NCBI RefSeq assembly: GCF_005843885.1
Contig: NZ_CP040443.1
Span: 4,216,001 to 4,280,000, forward strand
DNA from: Escherichia sp. E4742
GTDB taxonomy: Bacteria; Pseudomonadota; Gammaproteobacteria; Enterobacterales; Enterobacteriaceae
DNA: 64,000 bases
Direction: 5' to 3'
In this document: piece after piece, positions 7,847 to 17,186 of the stretch
How the letters are laid out: each line of letters opens with the position of its first letter
Position numbering within the stretch: the first letter of the stretch is position 1
Translations under genes and position numbers: made by a program
The notes under the pieces: generated by a model
What the model saw: the letters and a program-made list of their open reading frames with translations, nothing else
Told to the model about the DNA's origin: nothing
Database searches by the model: none

Positions 7847-9151
7847 TTGACTACGCCATTGAAAAAAATTGTGATTGTCGGCGGCGGTGCTGGTGGGCTG
7901 GAAATGGCAACACAGCTTGGAGATAAGCTGGGGCGCAAGAAAAAAGCCAAAATTACATTGGTCGATCGTAACCACAGTCACCTGTGGAAACCGTTGCTGC
8001 ACGAAGTGGCAACCGGATCGCTCGATGAAGGCGTTGATGCGCTGAGCTATCTGGCCCATGCGCGTAATCATGGTTTCCAGTTTCAGCTGGGGTCTGTGGT
8101 TGATATCGATCGTGAAGCGAAAACAATCACCATTGCTGAACTGCGCGACGAAAAAGGCGAATTGTTAGTTCCAGAGCGGAAAATTGCTTACGACACGCTG
8201 GTGATGGCGCTGGGTAGCACCTCTAACGATTTCAACACGCCGGGCGTAAAAGAGAACTGCATTTTCCTTGATAACCCGCATCAGGCCCGTCGTTTCCATC
8301 AGGAGATGCTGAATCTGTTCCTGAAGTTTTCTGCTAACCTGGGCGCCAATGGCAAAGTGAATATTGCGATTGTTGGCGGCGGCGCGACCGGCGTAGAGCT
8401 CTCTGCCGAATTGCACAATGCCGTGAAACAACTGCACAGTTACGGTTACAAAGGGCTGACCAACGAAGCCCTGAACGTTACTCTGGTGGAAGCGGGAGAG
8501 CGAATTTTGCCAGCGTTACCGCCGCGTATCTCTGCTGCGGCTCACAATGAGTTAACGAAACTGGGCGTTCGCGTGCTGACGCAAACTATGGTTACCAGTG
8601 CCGATGAAGGCGGTTTGCACACTAAAGATGGTGAATATATTCAGGCCGATCTGATGGTGTGGGCTGCCGGGATAAAAGCACCAGATTTCCTGAAAGATAT
8701 TGGTGGTCTTGAAACCAACCGTATCAACCAACTGGTGGTGGAACCGACGCTGCAAACCACGCGCGATCCAGACATTTACGCTATTGGCGACTGTGCGTCA
8801 TGCCCGCGTCCGGAAGGGGGCTTTGTACCGCCGCGCGCTCAGGCCGCACATCAGATGGCGACCTGCGCAATGAACAACATTCTGGCGCAGATGAACGGTA
8901 AACCGCTGAAAAATTATCAGTATAAGGATCACGGTTCGCTGGTATCGCTGTCCAACTTCTCCACCGTCGGTAGCCTGATGGGTAACCTGACGCGCGGTTC
9001 AATGATGATTGAAGGACGAATTGCGCGCTTTGTGTACATCTCGCTATACCGAATGCATCAGATTGCGCTGCATGGCTACTTTAAAACCGGATTAATGATG
9101 CTGGTGGGCAGTATCAACCGCGTTATCCGTCCGCGTTTGAAGTTGCATTAA
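7847..9151 (+). CDS. ndh: NADH dehydrogenase II (NDH-2)
   Basis: A 434-residue peripheral membrane FAD enzyme passing electrons from NADH to ubiquinone without proton pumping. Two Rossmann dinucleotide motifs are visible: IVIVGGGAGGLEMATQLG at the N-terminus (FAD) and IAIVGGGATGVELSAEL near residue 175 (NADH). The late FAD motif is DIYAIGDCAS. The C-terminal amphipathic part mediates membrane attachment. The start is the TTG at 7847 (GGGGG upstream, product MTTPLKKIV); an upstream ATG in the same frame is less well placed. Anaerobic repression by FNR is indicated by the upstream dyads. Confidence 0.97.
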   Translation: MTTPLKKIVIVGGGAGGLEMATQLGDKLGRKKKAKITLVDRNHSHLWKPLLHEVATGSLDEGVDALSYLAHARNHGFQFQLGSVVDIDREAKTITIAELRDEKGELLVPERKIAYDTLVMALGSTSNDFNTPGVKENCIFLDNPHQARRFHQEMLNLFLKFSANLGANGKVNIAIVGGGATGVELSAELHNAVKQLHSYGYKGLTNEALNVTLVEAGERILPALPPRISAAAHNELTKLGVRVLTQTMVTSADEGGLHTKDGEYIQADLMVWAAGIKAPDFLKDIGGLETNRINQLVVEPTLQTTRDPDIYAIGDCASCPRPEGGFVPPRAQAAHQMATCAMNNILAQMNGKPLKNYQYKDHGSLVSLSNFSTVGSLMGNLTRGSMMIEGRIARFVYISLYRMHQIALHGYFKTGLMMLVGSINRVIRPRLKLH

Positions 9152-9163
9152 TCGGCGTACACT

Positions 9164-9193
9164 GGCGGATGTGGCGTAAACGCCTCATCCGCC
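9164..9193. repeat. REP element downstream of ndh
   Basis: GGCGGATG-TGGCGTAAACGCC-CATCCGCC type palindrome, a typical single REP hairpin 13 bases after the ndh stop codon. Confidence 0.8.
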
Positions 9194-9360
9194 CTTGAGG
9201 AACAGTGCGATCTGTAGCCGCGTCGTATCAGGTATCCTTTCAGACTTCTCTGAATCCTTCAGCTTTTCCTGCTATTCCCACGCTTTTCATCTTCTGTCTG
9301 ATAGCTGCTTTTCCCCTTCGCTTGCATGATTGTCATAACTGCAAAGAAGGAGGTGTTCCC

Positions 9361-9900
9361 GTGAATAAATCAATGTTGGCGGGTATCGGGATTGGTGTAG
9401 CGTCTGCGCTTGGCGTAGCGGCAGTGGCCAGTCTGAACGTGTTTGAACGTGGCCCGCAATACGCTCAGGTTGTCTCTGCAACCCCAATCAAGGAAACGGT
9501 TAAAACACCGCGTCAGGAGTGTCGCAATGTCACGGTGACCCATCGCCGACCGGTGCAGGATGAAAACCGTATTGCTGGTTCGGTCCTCGGGGCCGTCGCT
9601 GGCGGGGTGATAGGACATCAGTTTGGCGGTGGTCGCGGTAAAGATGTCGCCACTGTTGTGGGGGCGCTGGGCGGTGGATATGCCGGTAACCAGATCCAGG
9701 GCTCTCTCCAGGAAAGCGATACTTACACTACCACGCAGCAGCGTTGTAAAACGGTGTATGACAAGTCAGAAAAAATGCTCGGTTATGATGTGACCTATAA
9801 GATTGGCGATCAGCAGGGCAAAATTCGGATGAACAGCGATCCTGGTACGCAAATCCCATTAGATAACAATGGGCAACTGGTTCTGAATAACAAAGTATAA
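9361..9900 (+). CDS. ycfJ: Glycine-zipper envelope protein YcfJ
   Basis: A 179-residue protein with an N-terminal membrane segment or uncleaved signal (MLAGIGIGVASALGVAAVAS) and a central glycine-zipper domain (GSVLGAVAGGVIGHQFGGG, then VVGALGGGYAGNQIQG). These are features of 17-kDa-surface-antigen/SlyB-like envelope proteins. The start is GTG at 9361, preceded by AAGGAGGTG. An upstream in-frame ATG at 9205 would add 52 residues without family support. YcfJ function is not well established. A strong terminator follows. Confidence 0.9.
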   Translation: MNKSMLAGIGIGVASALGVAAVASLNVFERGPQYAQVVSATPIKETVKTPRQECRNVTVTHRRPVQDENRIAGSVLGAVAGGVIGHQFGGGRGKDVATVVGALGGGYAGNQIQGSLQESDTYTTTQQRCKTVYDKSEKMLGYDVTYKIGDQQGKIRMNSDPGTQIPLDNNGQLVLNNKV

Positions 9901-9921
9901 CAAGGCTGTACTCTGCAATTT

Positions 9922-9959
9922 AGCCCCTCATTCGCTCAGGCTGAGGGGCTTTTTTTTGC
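9922..9959 (+). terminator. ycfJ terminator
   Basis: AGCCCCTCA-TTCGCTCAGGC-TGAGGGGCT forms a strong hairpin followed by eight T residues, between the converging genes ycfJ and comR; it may serve both directions. Confidence 0.9.
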
Positions 9960-9962
9960 GTC

Positions 9963-10595
9963 TTACTTCACCAGTTCAGGCCATAAATGCAGCGTTGTCC
10001 GGGCAATCAGCATCAGTTTTTCCAGCGATGCGCCTTCACGGGCGCTTATCGACATCCCCTGAATAATACAATTAAGAAATTCCGCAAGATGCGTTACGTC
10101 ACAGTGGGCGGGAATTTCCCCGCGTGCCTGGCGTTGACTTAAAAACTGCTGCAAGGTGCGTTCTTGCATTGCGTGACGTGATTTCACCGTATGAGCAATA
10201 TCGCCCGAATCCGCTGAAAGCGTGGTGCAGTTGTTAATCATAAAGCAACCCGCGGGGGTGTCTTTGCTGGTAAAGCAGCTGGCGACGGCAGCGAAATAGT
10301 CCGCCAGTGCAGACTCCACGCTTTTTTCTTCACAAAACAACTGCGCTTCATGCTTAGCGGCAAAGCGATCGATATAACGGTCGAGTACGGCGCGAAATAA
10401 CCCCTCTTTGTTGGTAAATTCCGCGTAGAGCGTTGGCGCTTTGGCTCCGGTCGCTTCGACGAGGTCCGCAAGGGAAGTCGCTTCATAACCGTGCTGCCAG
10501 AACAATTTCATGGCCTTATCAAGCGCGGCGTCCCTGTCGAACACTTTTGGGCGGCCACGGCTTTTTTTTACACAATGTGTTGAGTCTGTTGCCAT
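9963..10595 (-). CDS. comR: TetR-family copper-responsive repressor ComR
   Basis: A 210-residue TetR-type repressor that controls the divergent gene bhsA (ycfR, also called comC); copper relieves repression. The N-terminal helix-turn-helix is visible around DRDAALDKAMKLFWQHG, YEATSLADLVEATG and APTLYAEFTNKEGLF; the rest is the ligand-binding helical domain. I start at ATG 10595 (MATDSTHCVKK), matching K-12; a longer frame reaches 10658 without a ribosome site. The operator should lie in the 240-bp gap to bhsA. Confidence 0.93.
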   Translation of the reverse strand: MATDSTHCVKKSRGRPKVFDRDAALDKAMKLFWQHGYEATSLADLVEATGAKAPTLYAEFTNKEGLFRAVLDRYIDRFAAKHEAQLFCEEKSVESALADYFAAVASCFTSKDTPAGCFMINNCTTLSADSGDIAHTVKSRHAMQERTLQQFLSQRQARGEIPAHCDVTHLAEFLNCIIQGMSISAREGASLEKLMLIARTTLHLWPELVK

Positions 10596-10835
10596 GATGC
10601 CATTGTACCTGGTGGCTGTGAATGAATGGTCATTATAAAAATAATCACCTCCCTTCACCAGTCCAGAAAATAGAAAAATAAAAACTCTCTATTTAACTGA
10701 AATTTAAAGTTTTTTAATTTAATTAATGATTGTTATAAAAAACTTCTTGTATGTGATCCAGATCACATCTATCATTTAGTTATCGATCGTTAAGTAATTG
10801 CTTGCGACGCCATTCATCTGCATAAGGCCACTATT

Positions 10836-11093
10836 ATGAAAAACGTAAAAACCCTCATCGCTGCGGCGATTTTAAGTTCCATGTCATTTGCCAGCTTTGC
10901 TGCTGTCGAAGTTCAGGCAACACCAGAAGGCCAACAAAAAGTGGGTACTATTAGTGCTAACGCGGGGACAAATCTGGGATCGCTGGAAGAACAGCTGGCA
11001 CAAAAAGCGGATGAGATGGGCGCAAAATCTTTCCGTATTACTTCAGTAACCGGTCCGAATACCCTCCACGGAACGGCAGTCATTTATAAATAA
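10836..11093 (+). CDS. bhsA: Stress-induced outer-membrane protein BhsA (YcfR/ComC)
   Basis: An 85-residue DUF1471 (YhcN/BhsA) family protein induced by copper, chlorine, acid and other stresses, affecting surface hydrophobicity and biofilm. The signal peptide MKNVKTLIAAAILSSMSFAS-FAA is followed by the short alpha/beta domain (KVGTISANAGTNLGSLEEQL and FRITSVTGPNTLHGTAVIYK). ATG 10836 lies after AAGG. It is divergent from comR, consistent with ComR repression. A hairpin terminator follows. Confidence 0.95.
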   Translation: MKNVKTLIAAAILSSMSFASFAAVEVQATPEGQQKVGTISANAGTNLGSLEEQLAQKADEMGAKSFRITSVTGPNTLHGTAVIYK

Positions 11094-11130
11094 GCATTAA
11101 CCCTCATTAATGCCCGCTATTGCTGCTTTT

Positions 11131-11167
11131 TTCCCCGCGACATGCTGTGCCGCGGGGATTTTTTTAT
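11131..11167 (+). terminator. bhsA terminator
   Basis: CCCCGCGACATGCTGTGCCGCGGGG hairpin followed by A-T7 between converging bhsA and ldtC. Confidence 0.85.
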
Positions 11168-11173
11168 CCGGAG

Positions 11174-12136
11174 TTACAGCGATTGTGGACTCAGTTGATG
11201 GCGGCGCACATCTACCGGCATCCCGGAACGGACATCCATCACATGCTGCATCACTTCAGCGTCAGTTTGTGCTGCATCTTTAAATGATTGCATTGCACTA
11301 TTCAGCGTAATCGGCAATAGCTGCGGATCGTCATCAATCTTTTCTGACAGCGGCTGATGCACTTCAACCAGACGCGCACCGTTTGGTTCTGCAGAGACTT
11401 TAATCGGCGTGTTGATGATATTCACTTTGGTGCCTGGGGAGACCTGGCTAAAGAGTGTTTTGATATCGTCATCACGCAGACGAATGCAGCCAGAACTTAC
11501 CCGCATGCCAATGCCGAAATCGGCGTTCGTACCGTGAAGCAAATAAACGCCGCCATAGGCCGCCAGACGAATCGCATGATGGCCCATTGGGTTATCTGGT
11601 CCAGCCGGAACTACCGCAGGCAACTCAATTCCCTGTGCTTTATAACGGGCGCGGATATTTGCAGTCGGCGTCCAGGTTGGGTTTGCACGTTTGTCAGAAA
11701 CGGTGGTCACCATTGTCGGTGTCAGCGTGTCACCACCCAACTGACCAATGCCGATGGGATACACGGTCACCGAATTTTTACCCGGCGGGTAGTAATAGAG
11801 ACGCAGCTCCGCAATGTTGATCACAATGCCTTCGCGCGGTGCGTCTGGAAGTAGGGTTTGCAATGGGATCGTTAACACGCTACCCGCGCGTGGCACGTAA
11901 GGATCAACGCCGGGGTTAGCCTGTAACAGAGCGAGAAAGCCGACGTTATATTTTTTGGCGATCGCTTCCAGCGAACCACCGTCATTTTCCACTACATGAA
12001 ATTTGTTTTCGCCAACCAGGCGACTGCCCGCTGGCGGCAGCGGCCAGGTGTTGGCTTTTGCCGGTAGCGCCAGCGCCACGGCTGCGGCGAACGTAAAAAA
12101 CGTTAGCCAGCGAGAAAAACGCGTTTTGATCATCAC
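11174..12136 (-). CDS. ldtC: L,D-transpeptidase LdtC (YcfS)
   Basis: A 320-residue periplasmic L,D-transpeptidase that links Braun lipoprotein to peptidoglycan. It has a signal peptide (about residues 1-29, LALPAKA-NTW), a LysM-like segment (SLEAIAKKYNVGFLALLQAN) and a YkuD catalytic domain. The catalytic motif HGTNADFGIGMRVSSGCIRL carries the active-site Cys. TTG 12139, GTG 12136 and ATG 12133 occur in tandem; GTG gives the recalled K-12 length, so the exact start is uncertain by one or two residues. Confidence 0.95.
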   Translation of the reverse strand: MMIKTRFSRWLTFFTFAAAVALALPAKANTWPLPPAGSRLVGENKFHVVENDGGSLEAIAKKYNVGFLALLQANPGVDPYVPRAGSVLTIPLQTLLPDAPREGIVINIAELRLYYYPPGKNSVTVYPIGIGQLGGDTLTPTMVTTVSDKRANPTWTPTANIRARYKAQGIELPAVVPAGPDNPMGHHAIRLAAYGGVYLLHGTNADFGIGMRVSSGCIRLRDDDIKTLFSQVSPGTKVNIINTPIKVSAEPNGARLVEVHQPLSEKIDDDPQLLPITLNSAMQSFKDAAQTDAEVMQHVMDVRSGMPVDVRRHQLSPQSL

Positions 12137-12280
12137 CAAAAATCCATAATAAATATAAGGTTATTGTAATAAAAAGATAAGCCTGAATTATGGATGGTGA
12201 CAGTGTCGGATAGTGCAGGGAAGTGCAAAGAATTTGTAAATGTTGCAGATGGGGGCGCAGAAACGCCCCCGATCTCACCA

Positions 12281-15200
12281 TTAAGCGATCGCGTTCTCTT
12301 CCAGTTCACGCATAAACTGGCGAACCCATTCGATACGCGTTTTCCGCTCGCTCAAATCCTGAATAAACTTCAGGCGCGTTGGGCCATCAAGGCGATAATG
12401 CTGCGGCTGTTTTTGCAGTAAACCAATCAGCCAGGCTGGATTTACGTGATTCTTCTCGGCAAATTCGATCACGCCGCCTTTCTCATTACCTTCCAGCTTC
12501 CTGATCCCCAGTTTCTGCGCTTGCTGGCGCAGACGGGCAATATCCAGCAGGGTACGCGCCGGATCCGGCAGCAGGCCGAAGCGATCGATAAGCTCGACTT
12601 TGATCTCTTCCAGTTCGTTTTCCGTTTTGGCGCTGGCAATACGTTTATAGAACGACAAACGCGTATTCACGTCAGGGATGAAATCATCTGGCAATAGCGA
12701 CGGCATCCGCAGCTCGACTTCTGTTTGCTGGCTGGTGAGATCTTCCAGCGACGGCTCGCGTCCGGCTTTCAGTGCATCGACGGCGTTTTCCAGCAACTCC
12801 ATATACAGCGAGAAACCGATGGTTTCCATCGAGCCGCTTTGTTCTTCGCCAAGCAATTCACCCGCGCCGCGAATCTCCAGATCGTGTGTTGCCAGCGCAA
12901 AACCCGCACCGAGATCTTCCAGCGAGGCAATTGCTTCTAGACGTTTTTGCGCATCGGTAGTCATCGCTTTTGGATGCGGTGTCAGCAACCATGCATATGC
13001 CTGATGATGCGAACGTCCGACGCGACCGCGCAACTGGTGCAGCTGCGCCAGACCGAAGTGATCCGCGCGTTCAATGATAATGGTGTTGGCAGTCGGGATG
13101 TCGATCCCGGTTTCGATAATGGTGGTACAGACCAGCACGTTGAAACGTTGATGATGGAAATCATTCATCACCCGTTCCAGTTCGCGCTCACGCATCTGCC
13201 CGTGACCGATGGCAATCCGCGCTTCAGGCACCAGTTCCGCCAGCCGTTCGGCGGCTTTCTGGATGTTTTCCACATCATTGTAGAGATAATAAACCTGCCC
13301 CCCGCGCAAAATTTCACGCAGAATCGCCTCCCGGACCACCAGACTGTCGTACTCACGGACAAACGTTTTAACTGCCAGGCGTCGCGCGGGCGGCGTGGCG
13401 ATAATCGACAGGTCACGCATTCCGCTCATTGCCATATTCAGCGTACGCGGGATTGGCGTTGCGGTAAGTGTCAGAATATCCACGTTCGCCCGCATCGCTT
13501 TAATGCGCTCTTTATGACGCACCCCGAAGCGGTGTTCTTCATCGACAATCAGCAAGCCTAAATCTTTAAACTTGACGTCATTTTGCAGCAGTTTGTGCGT
13601 ACCGATCAGAATATCGATTTTCCCTTCCGCTACTTCCGCAAGGATTTGCGTCTGCTCTTTGGCGCTGCGGAAACGGGAGATCATTTCGATACGTACCGGC
13701 CAGTTGGCGAAACGGTCGCGGAAGTTGTCGTAATGCTGTTGCGCGAGAAGAGTGGTAGGCACCAGCACCGCCACCTGCTTGTGATTCTCTACCGCCAGGA
13801 AAGCGGCGCGCATCGCGACTTCTGTTTTACCAAAGCCAACATCGCCGCACACCAGACGATCCATTGCCAGCGGCTGACACATGTCGCTAAGCACAGCATT
13901 AATGGCTTGCGCCTGATCCGGCGTGGTTTCAAACGGGAAGCTGTCGCAGAACAACTGATACTGCTCGCGATCGTGTTTAAACGCGAAGCCCTCTTTGGCG
14001 GCGCGTTGCGCGTAGATATCCAGCAATTCCGCCGCCACATCACGCACTTTTTCCGCCGCTTTCTGCCGCGCGCGTGACCACGCATCGCCGCCAAGTTTAT
14101 GCAGCGGGGCGTTTTCTTCCGCGCCACCTGCGTAACGGCTAATCAGATGCAGTGACGACACCGGAACATACAGTTTGGCGTCGTTGGCATAGGTGAGCAT
14201 CAGGTACTCACCAGTAATGCCGCCAGCTTCCAGCGTGGTCATTCCGGCATAGCGCCCGACGCCGTGCTCCAGATGGACCACCGGCTGACCAATATGCAGC
14301 TCCGCGAGGTTACGGATCAGTGTATCGGGGTTGATGGCGCGGCGAGAATCCTGACGACGGCGGGCAACACGTTCACCGAGCAGATCGCTTTCGCAGATCA
14401 GCGCCAGATTACGCACCGTATCGACAAAACCATGTTCGGCAGCGCCAATCATCAAATAACGCCCACGGTCGCTGGCTTCATCAAGACGCATAATGCGTTG
14501 CGGAGCAATTTTAATTCGCGCGAGCAGTTCACCCAGCGCTTCACGGCGACCTTCACTTTCTACCGAGAACACCACCGGACCGTCGAAAGACTCGAGAAAC
14601 TTACGCAGCGCATCCAGCGGCGCTTTTTGTTGCGCCTGAACGGCCAGGTCTGGCAGCTTCTCGAAGCCTAAATTGGCATTCGCTGCTTTTGTCGGTAAAT
14701 GTTCAGCTTTTAGCTGCATGCGGGGCCAGTTTTTCAGCTCTGAGAAGAGCTCGTCCACCCGCAGCCAGAGCGATTGTGGTGGCAACAGTGGGCGCATTGG
14801 GTCGACGCCACGGCTTTCAAAACGCGCCAGCGTGTCAGCCTGGAAACGTTCGGCACTGTTTTCCAGATCACCAGTATTCACCAGCAGCGTATTGGCAGGG
14901 AAATAACTGAACAGTGGCGGCAGCGGTTCGCTGAAGAATAGCGGCTGCCAGTACTCGATCCCGGCAGGCAATGTGCCTTTACTCACTTGCTGGTAAATAT
15001 GTTCCGGATCGCGCTTCACTTCGAAGGTATCGCGCCACTGGCTGCGGAACAGTTCAATTGCCGCTTTATCGGTCGGGAATTCGTGTGCGGGCAGCAGGTT
15101 GATCGCTTCTACTTCCTCCAGCGTGCGTTGGCTATCGACGTCAAATACACGCAGGCTGTCGATTTCATCATCAAAGAAATCAAGACGATAAGGCAGTTCG

Positions 15201-15727
15201 CTGCCCATCGGGAAGAGATCCAGCAACGCGCCGCGCGTGGCGTATTCGCCGTGCTCCATCACCTGATCAACATGGCGATAACCTGCGCTGTCCAGTTGGG
15301 TTCGCAATGCATCTCGTGACAGGCGCTGACCTTTTTTCATTACCAGTGCATGACCGTGGAGAAAACTGTGCGGGCAAACGCGCTGCATAAGCGTATTCAC
15401 CGGAACAATCAGTACACCACGCTGCATCGTCGGTAGCTGGTAAAGGGTGGAAAGGCGCGAGGAGATAATGTCCTGATGAGGCGAAAAACTGTCGTAAGGG
15501 AGGGTTTCCCAGTCCGCCAGATTCATCACCATCTGATCGGTGAACTGGCTGATTTCATCATGCAAACGCAGAGCATTTTGCATATCTGGTGCAATGAGTA
15601 CCACCGGACCGGCGTGACGTTCGGCAATTTCCGCCACCAGCGTCGCGCAGGCAGCGCCAGTTAACTCGCCCAGCAGACGCTGCTCACCCGCTTTGACGGG
15701 CAGCGTATAACGATATTGTTCAGGCAT
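12281..15727 (-). CDS. mfd: Transcription-repair coupling factor Mfd
   Basis: A 1148-residue translocase that displaces RNA polymerase stalled at DNA lesions and recruits UvrA. The N-terminal UvrB-homology region spans roughly residues 1-340, the RNA-polymerase interaction domain about 470-600, and the RecG-like superfamily-2 motor about 600-1000. The motor includes Walker A GDVGFGKTEVA and Walker B VDEEHRFG, plus ATPIPRTL and the TRG region RGAGELLGEEQSG. Sequence is almost the same as recalled K-12 Mfd. The start is MPEQYRYTL at 15727; the frame extends 21 codons further upstream without support. Confidence 0.98.
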   Translation of the reverse strand: MPEQYRYTLPVKAGEQRLLGELTGAACATLVAEIAERHAGPVVLIAPDMQNALRLHDEISQFTDQMVMNLADWETLPYDSFSPHQDIISSRLSTLYQLPTMQRGVLIVPVNTLMQRVCPHSFLHGHALVMKKGQRLSRDALRTQLDSAGYRHVDQVMEHGEYATRGALLDLFPMGSELPYRLDFFDDEIDSLRVFDVDSQRTLEEVEAINLLPAHEFPTDKAAIELFRSQWRDTFEVKRDPEHIYQQVSKGTLPAGIEYWQPLFFSEPLPPLFSYFPANTLLVNTGDLENSAERFQADTLARFESRGVDPMRPLLPPQSLWLRVDELFSELKNWPRMQLKAEHLPTKAANANLGFEKLPDLAVQAQQKAPLDALRKFLESFDGPVVFSVESEGRREALGELLARIKIAPQRIMRLDEASDRGRYLMIGAAEHGFVDTVRNLALICESDLLGERVARRRQDSRRAINPDTLIRNLAELHIGQPVVHLEHGVGRYAGMTTLEAGGITGEYLMLTYANDAKLYVPVSSLHLISRYAGGAEENAPLHKLGGDAWSRARQKAAEKVRDVAAELLDIYAQRAAKEGFAFKHDREQYQLFCDSFPFETTPDQAQAINAVLSDMCQPLAMDRLVCGDVGFGKTEVAMRAAFLAVENHKQVAVLVPTTLLAQQHYDNFRDRFANWPVRIEMISRFRSAKEQTQILAEVAEGKIDILIGTHKLLQNDVKFKDLGLLIVDEEHRFGVRHKERIKAMRANVDILTLTATPIPRTLNMAMSGMRDLSIIATPPARRLAVKTFVREYDSLVVREAILREILRGGQVYYLYNDVENIQKAAERLAELVPEARIAIGHGQMRERELERVMNDFHHQRFNVLVCTTIIETGIDIPTANTIIIERADHFGLAQLHQLRGRVGRSHHQAYAWLLTPHPKAMTTDAQKRLEAIASLEDLGAGFALATHDLEIRGAGELLGEEQSGSMETIGFSLYMELLENAVDALKAGREPSLEDLTSQQTEVELRMPSLLPDDFIPDVNTRLSFYKRIASAKTENELEEIKVELIDRFGLLPDPARTLLDIARLRQQAQKLGIRKLEGNEKGGVIEFAEKNHVNPAWLIGLLQKQPQHYRLDGPTRLKFIQDLSERKTRIEWVRQFMRELEENAIA

Positions 15728-15854
15728 AACGGTTGTCAGAGTCTCGTTAGGATATGCCCCAACATATGGGGGCATATCTCTGATAAGCAATGCTGTTCAT
15801 TATCCGTAATCGACATGGTTTAGCAAATTGAATCGCCCCGGCTGGGGCGATGGC

Positions 15855-16925
15855 TTAACGAGAGTAACTGGTGGCAGGCAGAGAAGGCGGGGAGAACAAC
15901 AAGTCGCTGAATGCGTGTTGTGAAAATTGTCGCACCAGTAATCCAGCAACAGTACAAATCAACAAACTGACAAAGGGATAAACCAGAAGGAGCGTCAGTT
16001 CGAGTTGCGGCGACCAGCGCGCCGCGTTCATTTGCGGAATCAGACTTAAGCTGAATATCTCTACCAGAATGCGATGGGTGGTGTAGATGGCAATGGTGTT
16101 AGAACCAATCACATTCAGCAGGCTGGTTGAACGCATACCGAAACGTTGCTCGTACTGATAAAACAGCTTCATGATCACCACAATCGACACCAGCGACAAC
16201 AGCAGCGAGATATTAAACAACCAGGCAGCAACCGCCAGAACAGCCAGCAAAGAAGCCATCAGCAGATGGCTGCGCAATGGCACCTCTTTAACACAGGTCA
16301 TTAATGTTGCGCCAAACCATGCGCCAAGGCTGTAATAAGGCAAATTGCGGATCACACTGTTCATTCCCCACCATGGCGTGGGAACGAAATTAACCGCCAC
16401 ACTCATCAGCACAAACAGAACGAATAACGGCAGTGCCAGGCGGTTAAAAATTTTACATATCACGAAATAGACAATTAAAGCGTACAGATACCACAAGCTG
16501 GTGCTGGCGGTGATCATTCCGTGCAGGAACTCACCGGTGGAATCGGCATAAGCGGCGTTGGAAGCATTGCTTAAATCGCGCTCAGGCGCCAGCCACTGGT
16601 TCAGTGCACTTAACGCCAGCCACTGCACCACGCTCCAAAGCGCCAACACCCAGAAGATGTTCCAGATGCGTTTATCGAGACAATTTCCCCAGGGTACGCT
16701 GTCGATATAGCGGCGAATCAAATAGCCGGAAATAAAGAAAAAAACCGGCATACGAAAGGGCGCAAGGTAAAGATTGAAATAGATCCAGCATTTGCTCAGG
16801 ACTTCCGATAACGGATGCTGAAAAGTGGTCAGATGCGGATAAAAGGTAATGACCGAGTGATAAACCACCACCAGACAAATACATAACCCTTTGATCTGGT
16901 TAATCCATAGCTCTTTTTGTTTCAT
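15855..16925 (-). CDS. ycfT: Inner-membrane acyltransferase-3 family protein YcfT
   Basis: A 356-residue polytopic membrane protein of the acyltransferase 3 family. The family signature is seen near the N-terminus (INQIKGLCICLVVVYHSVI, with the active-site-like His, and RMPVFFFISGYL), followed by about ten hydrophobic segments. Relatives O-acylate surface glycans, but no substrate is known here. It is encoded upstream of mfd in the same direction and divergent from lolC. One residue shorter than the K-12 protein I recall. Confidence 0.92.
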   Translation of the reverse strand: MKQKELWINQIKGLCICLVVVYHSVITFYPHLTTFQHPLSEVLSKCWIYFNLYLAPFRMPVFFFISGYLIRRYIDSVPWGNCLDKRIWNIFWVLALWSVVQWLALSALNQWLAPERDLSNASNAAYADSTGEFLHGMITASTSLWYLYALIVYFVICKIFNRLALPLFVLFVLMSVAVNFVPTPWWGMNSVIRNLPYYSLGAWFGATLMTCVKEVPLRSHLLMASLLAVLAVAAWLFNISLLLSLVSIVVIMKLFYQYEQRFGMRSTSLLNVIGSNTIAIYTTHRILVEIFSLSLIPQMNAARWSPQLELTLLLVYPFVSLLICTVAGLLVRQFSQHAFSDLLFSPPSLPATSYSR

Positions 16926-17186
16926 CAGGACAACACGCTCTTTTTATTTAACATGCTGTTGATCCTGCGGGGCGAGTCGCGTGGTGTAATGCGTATCTGT
17001 CTGTATTTGGTTATTTTTCAGATAAAGATCAGGCCATGAGGCTGATGATAAAATGAGGCCCTTTAGCCGATTGATTTGCTGGTACTTTTCAGATTAGCCC
17101 TGACGATCACTTACAGTTCAGACGTTTACCCATCCCGCTTTCGCTTATATACTCGTGTCTTTGCTAACAGCAACCAGACGGATTTC

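Noticed and set aside
9205..9360. 52-codon N-terminal extension of YcfJ
   Set aside because: GTG 9361 is directly preceded by AAGGAGGTG and gives the known length; the upstream frame runs through the post-ndh REP region.
15728..15790. 21-codon N-terminal extension of Mfd
   Set aside because: The conserved start MPEQYRYTL at 15727 matches the family; the extension lacks a ribosome site.
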